From assembly GCA_049322755.1 (NCBI GenBank), contig JBMOQX010000038.1:18093-82092 (forward strand): a stretch of 64,000 nt of DNA, read 5' to 3'. Positions 58,289 to 64,000 of this stretch are shown in pieces; the first letter of the stretch is position 1; each line of letters opens with the position of its first letter. The stretch is from DATIUV01 sp049322755 (GTDB lineage Bacteria; Pseudomonadota; Gammaproteobacteria; Burkholderiales; UBA6910). Made by a program: the position numbers and the translations under genes. The notes under the pieces were generated by a model. That model saw nothing but the letters and a program-made list of their open reading frames with translations, was not told where the DNA came from and searched no databases.

Positions 58289-58322
58289 CGACCGCTATTT
58301 TAGAGGAAAAAGCACCGGTTCC

Positions 58323-58514
58323 ATGGCCGAGACCGAAACTCAGGTTACTTACAAGAAGTACATGTGCGTGGTGTGCGGTTTCATCTACGACGAGGAAACC
58401 GGCCTTCCCGACGAAGGCATCGCGCCGGGCACCCGCTGGGAGGATGTGCCTCCCAACTGGACCTGCCCGGAGTGCGGCGCGCGGAAGGAAGATTTCGAGA
58501 TGTTGGAACTCTAG
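58323..58514 (+). CDS. Rubredoxin
   Basis: Small iron protein with one Fe(Cys)4 centre. The 63-residue protein has the four ligands in CVVCG (Cys15, Cys18) and CPECG (Cys48, Cys51), with the family segments FIYDEETGLPDEGI and PPNWTCPECG. ATG 58323 gives MAETETQVTYKKYMC; an open frame upstream has no conserved sequence. It is monocistronic and divergent from thiD. The electron partner cannot be told from the sequence. The 160 bp after it, up to rsmA, hold nothing I can assign. Confidence 0.96.
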   Translation: MAETETQVTYKKYMCVVCGFIYDEETGLPDEGIAPGTRWEDVPPNWTCPECGARKEDFEMLEL

Positions 58515-58674
58515 CAGTTTGTCGGCAGATCACGCGGCCTTTGTTTCTGCCGCGTCCAGGATGTGGCCGCACCGTCCGTTGCGTTCCCGCGCGACGGGTT
58601 GTGTCCGGTTGCCACGCAAGCGCACGGGCTTCGCGCGCGAGGTCAGCCGTAACTGACCGTCCCCGGCACTTCCG

Positions 58675-59448
58675 TTACGCGGCGGAGCGCCGCTCCAGCG
58701 CGCGATCGGCGATGCGGACGAAGCTCTCCACTGCCAGCGTTTCCGCGCGCGCGCGCGGATTGATTCCCAAATACTCCAGATCGGCTTCGGCGACGTAGCC
58801 CGCCACCGCGTTGCGCAGCATCTTGCGGCGCTGGCCGAACGCCGCAGTCACTACGTCGCGCAGCATGGGCTCGTCGCGCGCCGGCCACGGCAGCGGCACG
58901 CGCGGGATCAGGCGCACGAAACTGGACATCACCTTGGGCGGCGGCTGGAACGCGCCCGGCGGGATGTCGAACAGCCGCTCCAGCGTGAAGCGGTACTGCA
59001 GCATCACCGAGAGCCGGCCGTAAGCGCCCGTTCCCGGCGCTGCCACCATGCGGTCCACCACTTCCTTCTGCAGCATGAAGTGCAGATCGCGCACGCAGTC
59101 GGTACACGCCTCGAGGCGGAACAGGATGGGCGTCGAGATGTTGTAGGGCAGGTTGCCCACCACGCGCAGCCCCTGGCCGAGGCGGGTGAAATCGAACTCC
59201 AGGGCGTCGGCCTGGTGCACCGTCAGCCGCCCGGACGGAAAGCATTCGCGCAGGCGCCGGACCAGGTCGCGGTCGATCTCCACCGCGTCCATCCGCTCTA
59301 CCCGTTCCAGCAGGGGGCCGGTCAGCGCCGCGAGTCCCGGGCCGATCTCCACGATGCGATCCTGAGGCCGGGGTGCGATCGCGTCGACGATGCGGCCGAT
59401 GAAATGCCGGTCGGCGAGGAAGTGCTGCCCGAAGCGCTTGCGCGCCAT
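58675..59448 (-). CDS. rsmA: 16S rRNA (adenine1518/1519-N6)-dimethyltransferase RsmA
   Basis: Dimethylates two adjacent adenines near the 3' end of 16S rRNA. The 257-residue protein starts MARKRFGQHFL and has the SAM motif EIGPGLAALT (about 34-43) and the catalytic NLPYNIS. A C-terminal helical domain follows. It lies 50 bp after pdxA and ends the lptD-surA-pdxA-rsmA series, the standard proteobacterial order. Confidence 0.96.
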   Translation of the reverse strand: MARKRFGQHFLADRHFIGRIVDAIAPRPQDRIVEIGPGLAALTGPLLERVERMDAVEIDRDLVRRLRECFPSGRLTVHQADALEFDFTRLGQGLRVVGNLPYNISTPILFRLEACTDCVRDLHFMLQKEVVDRMVAAPGTGAYGRLSVMLQYRFTLERLFDIPPGAFQPPPKVMSSFVRLIPRVPLPWPARDEPMLRDVVTAAFGQRRKMLRNAVAGYVAEADLEYLGINPRARAETLAVESFVRIADRALERRSAA

Positions 59449-59498
59449 GTGGCGCGGCGGCGGACCCGACGCGGAAGCCCGATCGGACACCGGAACCG

Positions 59499-60485
59499 TC
59501 AGCCGGCCGGGCGGTGGGCCGCCAGCGCGCGCGCCAGTTCCAGCGCCGCACGCAGGCTGCCGTCGTCGATCGCACCGCTGCCGGCGAGCTCCAGGGCGGT
59601 GCCGTGGTCCACCGACGTGCGCACGATGGGCAGCCCCAGCGTGACGTTGACGCCCGCGCCGAAACTCGCGTGCTTGAGCACCGGCAGGCCCTGGTCGTGA
59701 TACATCGCCAGCACGCAGTCGCCGCGCCTGAGCACCGCCGGATTGAACAGGGTGTCCGCGGGCAGCGGGCCCTCGAGCCGCAGCCCTTCGCCGCGCAGCG
59801 CTTCCAGGACCGGGCCGATCACCTCCAGTTCCTCGCGCCCGAGGTGGCCGCCCTCGCCGGCATGGGGATTGAGTCCAGCCACCAGGATGCGCGGCGCGGC
59901 GATGCCGAATCTGGCGACGAGATCGGCGTGCAGCACCCGCAACGTGCGCGTCAGCGACTCCCGGGTGATATGGTCCGCTACCTGCCGCAGCGGCAGGTGG
60001 GTGGTGGCAAGGGCAACGCGCAGTCCGCCACCCACCAGCATCATCACCACGTGGGACGCGCCGGTGCGCGCGGCCAGATACTCCGTGTGTCCCGTGAACG
60101 CAATGCCGGCGTCGTTGATCACGCCCTTGTGCACCGGGCCCGTGACCATTGCGGCGAACTCCCCGCTCAGGCAGCCGTCCACCGCACGGTCCAGCGCGGC
60201 GAGGACGGCGGCGGCGTTCTCGGGCGCGAGGCGGCCCGGCTGCGCCGGTCGCGCGAGGGGCACGGGCAGCACCGTGAGCGCTCCGGCGGCGCGCGTCACC
60301 GGGCCGCCGGAGTGGTAGGGCGCACAATGCAGCGTCCGACCTCGCATCGCCGCGCGCTCCGCCAGCATCGCCGGGTCGGCCAGGACGATCACATCGTCGC
60401 CGCGGGCGCGCTGCGCCAGTCCGACAGCCAGATCGGGCCCGATGCCGGCGGGCTCGCCGGGGGTCAGTGCGAGAGATAAGGGCAC
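59499..60485 (-). CDS. pdxA: 4-hydroxythreonine-4-phosphate dehydrogenase
   Basis: NAD-dependent step of pyridoxal phosphate synthesis. The 328-residue protein has TPGEPAGIGPDL at the N-terminus, the metal-binding GHTEYLA, the HAGEGG segment and MYHDQGLPVLKH. The start is GTG 60485, 19 bp after surA, without a clear ribosome site, so it is probably coupled to surA translation. Confidence 0.95.
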   Translation of the reverse strand: MPLSLALTPGEPAGIGPDLAVGLAQRARGDDVIVLADPAMLAERAAMRGRTLHCAPYHSGGPVTRAAGALTVLPVPLARPAQPGRLAPENAAAVLAALDRAVDGCLSGEFAAMVTGPVHKGVINDAGIAFTGHTEYLAARTGASHVVMMLVGGGLRVALATTHLPLRQVADHITRESLTRTLRVLHADLVARFGIAAPRILVAGLNPHAGEGGHLGREELEVIGPVLEALRGEGLRLEGPLPADTLFNPAVLRRGDCVLAMYHDQGLPVLKHASFGAGVNVTLGLPIVRTSVDHGTALELAGSGAIDDGSLRAALELARALAAHRPAG

Positions 60486-60504
60486 GCGGCGAGGGCGAGC
60501 GCCG

Positions 60505-61803
60505 TCAGCTTTCGAGGCGGTACTCGACGTAGGCCTGGTCCCGCAACTGGCGCAGCCACTCTTCGTAGGCCTCGTCGGCCTTGCGCGCGCGCACCGCCTC
60601 GCGCGCCAGCACGCGCTCGGCGCTCACGTCGCCGGTGCGCCGCTCCTGGACCTGGATCAGGTGCCAGCCGAACGGCGACTTGACCGGCGCACTCAGCTGG
60701 CCGGGCTCCAGCGCGTTCATGGCCCGCTCGAACTCCGGGACGGTATCGCCCGGATTGATCCAGCCCAGATCTCCGCCCCGGGAGGCGCTCAGGTCCTCCG
60801 AGTAAAGCTTCGCCAGCTCGCCGAAATCGGCGCCGTTGGCGATGCGCTCGCGCACCTGCACCAGGCGCTCGCGTGCCTCGTCCTCCGACAGCAGGTCGCT
60901 TGGCTTGATCAGGATGTGCCTTGCCCGGGTCTGCGTCACCTGCACCGGCGACTTGGAGCCACGGCGATCCACCAGCTTGACGACGTGAAAGCCGGCCGGG
61001 CTGCGCAATACGCCGCTGACCTCGCCCGGGCGCATCCCGGTCAGGGTCTGGGCGAACAGTTCCGGCAGGCGGCTCGGGGGTCGCCAGCCCAGATTACCGC
61101 CCTGAAGCGCATCCGGAGCGTCCGAGTAAACCGCGGCGACACGTGCGAACTCGGCTCCGCCGCGCAGTTCGGCGAGCGCCGACTCCGCACGCCGGCGACG
61201 GGACTCGATCTCGGCACTGGTGGCGCCCTCGGGGACCCGGACCAGGATGTGGGACGCCAGCAGCTCGCCGTCGCCCCCCCCCTGCGTCTGCTGCGTGCTG
61301 AGGAAGTTCTCGATCTCCGCCTCGCTGACCGTCACCCGGCTTTCGATCTCCCGCTCCCGCAGGCGCGAGATGATCAGTTCCTTGCGCAGCTGTTCGCGAA
61401 ACTGCTCGTAGGAAACGCCGTCGCGCCGCAGCACCTGGCGGAACTGCGCCGTGGTGAGGTTGCTCTGCTGGGCGATGCGCTGGATCGCCTGCTCCAGCTG
61501 GGCGTCGTCGACGCGCAGGCCGGTTTCCTGCGCGCGCTGAAGCTGCGCCCGCTCGACGATCATGCGCTCCAGCACCTGGCGGCGCAGCGCCTCGGTGTCC
61601 GGCGGCGCGACGCCGCGCCCCGAGAGCTGCCGCCGGACCAGGGCAACGCGCTGCTCCAGCTCCTCCTGGGTAATGACGTCCTGATTGACCACGGCCACGA
61701 TCCGGTCCAGCGGTTGTATCCGCTGCGCCAGGACCGGCGCCACGAAGCACGCCGTCAGCCCCAGAAGGAGGCTGAACAGCGCGACGGCAGCGGGAGTTCT
61801 CAT
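60505..61803 (-). CDS. surA: Periplasmic chaperone / peptidyl-prolyl isomerase SurA
   Basis: Escorts unfolded outer-membrane proteins, including LptD, to the BAM complex. The 432-residue precursor has a signal peptide (about 1-27, ending VLAQ), the SurA N-terminal domain (DRIVAVVNQDVIT), two parvulin domains (SHILVRVPEG and ARHILIKPSD) and a short C-terminal helix. ATG 61803 is chosen because the signal peptide begins there; an earlier in-frame start adds 13 residues. It lies 40 bp after lptD. Confidence 0.95.
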   Translation of the reverse strand: MRTPAAVALFSLLLGLTACFVAPVLAQRIQPLDRIVAVVNQDVITQEELEQRVALVRRQLSGRGVAPPDTEALRRQVLERMIVERAQLQRAQETGLRVDDAQLEQAIQRIAQQSNLTTAQFRQVLRRDGVSYEQFREQLRKELIISRLREREIESRVTVSEAEIENFLSTQQTQGGGDGELLASHILVRVPEGATSAEIESRRRRAESALAELRGGAEFARVAAVYSDAPDALQGGNLGWRPPSRLPELFAQTLTGMRPGEVSGVLRSPAGFHVVKLVDRRGSKSPVQVTQTRARHILIKPSDLLSEDEARERLVQVRERIANGADFGELAKLYSEDLSASRGGDLGWINPGDTVPEFERAMNALEPGQLSAPVKSPFGWHLIQVQERRTGDVSAERVLAREAVRARKADEAYEEWLRQLRDQAYVEYRLES

Positions 61804-61843
61804 CGGTGACCGACCTGACTCGTTATAGAGTGCGCAGACCAAG

Positions 61844-64000
61844 TCATCGGCACGAACGCGGGGGAGCTCTGTCTTTGTACAAGTCCAATTGCGTGAATCC
61901 CGGAATGCTGGATCGCAGCGCGCTCACCGGGTCGGTACCCAGCTTGCCCAGGCCGGTCAGTTCTAACTGGAGAAAAAAGGCATTCGATGAGTCTTCGGTG
62001 GAGGTCGCAATCCGCTGGAACACGAATCGCAGCGACCAGCAGCCCGCGTCATACTCGAATCCCGCCAGCGCATCGAGCGTCCGGTCGTCGCGCAGCGAGT
62101 AATTGTAGCGCAACAGCGCCTGCCAGCGGGTCAGGAATGGCCACTGGGCGGAAAGATCCACCTGCTCCAGGGTTTCCCGCGTGAAGCGGTAGCCGAGATT
62201 GAGCACCTTGCCGGGCGCGGGCTGATAGCGGCCGAACAGGTTCAGCTTCTCGAACTCGGTGTCCTCCGGGTCCCATTGGAACAGGCTGTCCAGAAACCAG
62301 CTCTGAGAGAGCCGTCCCCCGAGGCTGGCCAGCAGATCCGAGCGGTTGACCGTGCTCGCGGGCCGTGTCAGCTGCACCCGCTGGTCGCTGAATCGCAGTA
62401 CTTGCCCCACTGCGACGCGTAAGCGTTCGTCGGCGGTGTCCGCGTCCAGCAAGCGGGAAGCGAGCGCCACGGTGAGCTGATTGGCGTCGCCGATGCGATC
62501 ATTGCCGACGAAACGGTTTTCCTGGAACAGCTGGGCGAAGTTGAAATCGGCGTCGGCGGAGTCGAACACCGGCAGCTGGGACTGGTCCCGGAACGGGATG
62601 TAGGTATAGAACAATCGCGGTTCCAGCGTCTGCAGCATCGTGCGGTCGAAGATTTCCCAGTCGCGCTCGAAGAACATGCCCGCGTCGACGCTGTAGATCG
62701 GCACGGTGCGGTTGTCGGACTGCAGGCTGCCGGGCGTCTCGTCGAGATCGTAACGGGTGTAGTGCACGCCGGCCTTGGGCCGCACATAAGCGAACGAGGT
62801 CTGCAGCGGGTAACTCAGCGACGGAAACGCGACGTAGCGGTTTCCGTTGAGCAGCGTCGGGTGGTCGAACGCGACCGCCTCGGTCTGCAGCGTGCCGTCG
62901 AAGCCGAAGGCGAGGTCGGCCTTACGCCCGTTGGCGAAAACCTGCGGCAGGCGGGCGTAGGGTTCGGCGATGGGCGCGAGCGGGTCCTGCAGCGTCTGCC
63001 AGTTCTGGGCCAGAATCTGGGCGCTCCAGAAGCGGTCGGTGTAGGCGAGAAAGCCTTGCTGCGGCAGGTTGGTCTGGGAAGTGAGCGTCACCGAGTTGGC
63101 GAGGTCGCGGAAATAGTCGTCGTCCGACACCCTTTGCACGTCCACGGCACCCGTGATTCGCGGCGACAAACGCTGCGTATGCTGCAGCAGCAACGCCCAG
63201 CGGTCGCGGCCGGCCTCGCTGTCGCTCGACAGGTAGTCTGCCTTCGCGACGCCGTTGAAACCCGGTTCAAGGTAGCGAGCCTCGTTGTTGAGCATGAGTC
63301 CGCGGCGCGAGATGTAACGCGGCGCGAAGGTGGCATCCCGGTTGGGGGCGATATTCCAGTAGAACGGCACCGTCAGATCGAAGCCGCCCTCGCTTGTGGT
63401 GCCGATCACGGGCGGCAGGAATCCGGTCTTGCGCCCTCCGTCGAGAGAGAAATCCACCCACGGCGTGTACAGAATCGGCACGTCCTTGAATACCAGCGTC
63501 GCGTGGCGCGCGACGCCCAAGTTGGCTGCGCGGTCGATCTGCAGTTCCCGGACTTCCATGTGCCAGTCCGGCCGGTCCACCGGGCAGGTGCTGAAGGTGG
63601 CCGCCAGGGCGTTGATCAAGTCCCGGCTTTCGAACTGGATTTCCTCGGCCGTGCCGCGGGAATCGTTGATCGCCAGCTCGTAGGTCGGCCCCTCCATGCG
63701 CCCGACGAAGGTTTCGAGGTTCAGGTTCAGCGCCGGGCCGCGCACTTCGTCCCGGCCGCGGCGCAGCACCACGTTGCCCTCGGCGTACACGTCCTGGCTC
63801 TGGGGATAGAAAATGATCCAGTCGGCCGCGAGGCTGCGATCGTCATGGGTCAGCACGGCGTTGCCGCGGGCGCGCAGCTCGGTTTCGCCGGTTCCTTCCA
63901 GCTCGTCGGCCTCCAGGGTGACGGGGGTGCCGGCGGGGCCCCCCGGCGTGGACGGCGCCGGACCCTCGCCGGTTCCGGCCGCGGGCGCGGCCTTCCGTTC
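61844..64000 (-). CDS. lptD: LPS-assembly protein LptD, C-terminal 718 residues (5' end outside window)
   Basis: Outer-membrane barrel that inserts LPS with LptE. The frame is open to the window edge. The visible part starts in a Pro/Gly/Ala-rich linker, then an OstA/LptA-like beta-jellyroll (VTLEADELEGTGETELRARG, DWIIFYPQSQDVYAEGN), and then the large barrel with many aromatic-rich beta strands (TPWVDFSLDGGRKTGFLPP, FYWNIAPNRDATFAPRY). The C-terminus is FFLQLELTGLGKLGTDP ... LDLYKDR followed by a short tail. One conserved Cys is seen near FSTCPVD and another in the C-terminal DAGCWSLRF. It heads the lptD-surA-pdxA-rsmA operon. Confidence 0.96.
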   Translation of the reverse strand, partial: ERKAAPAAGTGEGPAPSTPGGPAGTPVTLEADELEGTGETELRARGNAVLTHDDRSLAADWIIFYPQSQDVYAEGNVVLRRGRDEVRGPALNLNLETFVGRMEGPTYELAINDSRGTAEEIQFESRDLINALAATFSTCPVDRPDWHMEVRELQIDRAANLGVARHATLVFKDVPILYTPWVDFSLDGGRKTGFLPPVIGTTSEGGFDLTVPFYWNIAPNRDATFAPRYISRRGLMLNNEARYLEPGFNGVAKADYLSSDSEAGRDRWALLLQHTQRLSPRITGAVDVQRVSDDDYFRDLANSVTLTSQTNLPQQGFLAYTDRFWSAQILAQNWQTLQDPLAPIAEPYARLPQVFANGRKADLAFGFDGTLQTEAVAFDHPTLLNGNRYVAFPSLSYPLQTSFAYVRPKAGVHYTRYDLDETPGSLQSDNRTVPIYSVDAGMFFERDWEIFDRTMLQTLEPRLFYTYIPFRDQSQLPVFDSADADFNFAQLFQENRFVGNDRIGDANQLTVALASRLLDADTADERLRVAVGQVLRFSDQRVQLTRPASTVNRSDLLASLGGRLSQSWFLDSLFQWDPEDTEFEKLNLFGRYQPAPGKVLNLGYRFTRETLEQVDLSAQWPFLTRWQALLRYNYSLRDDRTLDALAGFEYDAGCWSLRFVFQRIATSTEDSSNAFFLQLELTGLGKLGTDPVSALRSSIPGFTQLDLYKDRAPPRSCR

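Noticed and set aside
57451..58322. TPP riboswitch upstream of thiD-thiE
   Set aside because: The thiD-rubredoxin gap is only 47 bp and lacks the conserved CUGAGA and ACCUG elements of the TPP aptamer.
58675..60327. A 550-codon frame that extends rsmA upstream
   Set aside because: RsmA begins at MARKRFGQHF (59448). The upstream part is an out-of-frame reading of pdxA.

Overview
The window is a gene-dense, high-GC stretch of a bacterial chromosome around the replication origin. Gene content and order point to a betaproteobacterium: topB/gyrB-dnaN-dnaA opposite rpmH-rnpA-yidD-yidC-mnmE, then mnmG-rsmG-parA-parB-atpIBEFHAGDC-glmU-glmS, pilMNOPQ with aroK-aroB-dgt, gltB-gltD, an engB/cytochrome c4 pair, and lptD-surA-pdxA-rsmA. 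This is inferred from synteny and protein character; no 16S gene is present. I see no insertion sequence, prophage, CRISPR array, tRNA or rRNA gene.

Layout. 1-6.6 kb: end of topB on the plus strand, then gyrB, dnaN and dnaA on the minus strand, with an AT-rich dnaN-dnaA gap and two perfect DnaA boxes marking the likely origin. 6.6-14.9 kb: rpmH, rnpA, yidD, yidC, mnmE, pckG, mnmG and rsmG on the plus strand, with two parS sites just before mnmG. 14.9-16.6 kb: parA and parB, which act on those sites. 16.7-23.7 kb: the full F1Fo ATP synthase operon, closed by an intrinsic terminator. 23.7-27.9 kb: glmU and glmS (UDP-GlcNAc synthesis) and a bactofilin gene behind a near-consensus sigma-54 promoter. 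27.9-49.8 kb: a long minus-strand block holding an SDR gene, dsbA, a SPOR-domain gene, argS, priA, hemE, gltD, gltB, dgt, aroB, aroK and the type IV pilus operon pilMNOPQ. 50-64 kb: mixed strands, with mrcA (PBP1A) and an unknown protein gene, hemB, a candidate small RNA, engB, cytochrome c4, hemL, thiE-thiD, rubredoxin, then rsmA-pdxA-surA-lptD, where lptD runs off the window end.

The first half combines replication initiation, origin segregation (ParABS), ribosome, RNase P and membrane-insertion functions with ATP synthesis. The second half is housekeeping: tetrapyrrole synthesis (hemE, hemB, hemL), glutamate synthase, shikimate pathway, cofactor synthesis, envelope assembly and pilus secretion.

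Most worth a second look: (1) a stem-loop array with C/U-rich loops and a plus-strand terminator between hemB and engB, read here as a candidate small RNA; (2) two parS sites, one at the centre of a 36-bp perfect palindrome; (3) a sigma-54 promoter in front of the bactofilin gene; (4) rnpA and rsmG, which have no ATG, GTG or TTG where their conserved N-termini need one and may start at CTG next to the stop of the upstream gene; (5) an uncharacterised nucleotidyltransferase-like protein behind PBP1A.
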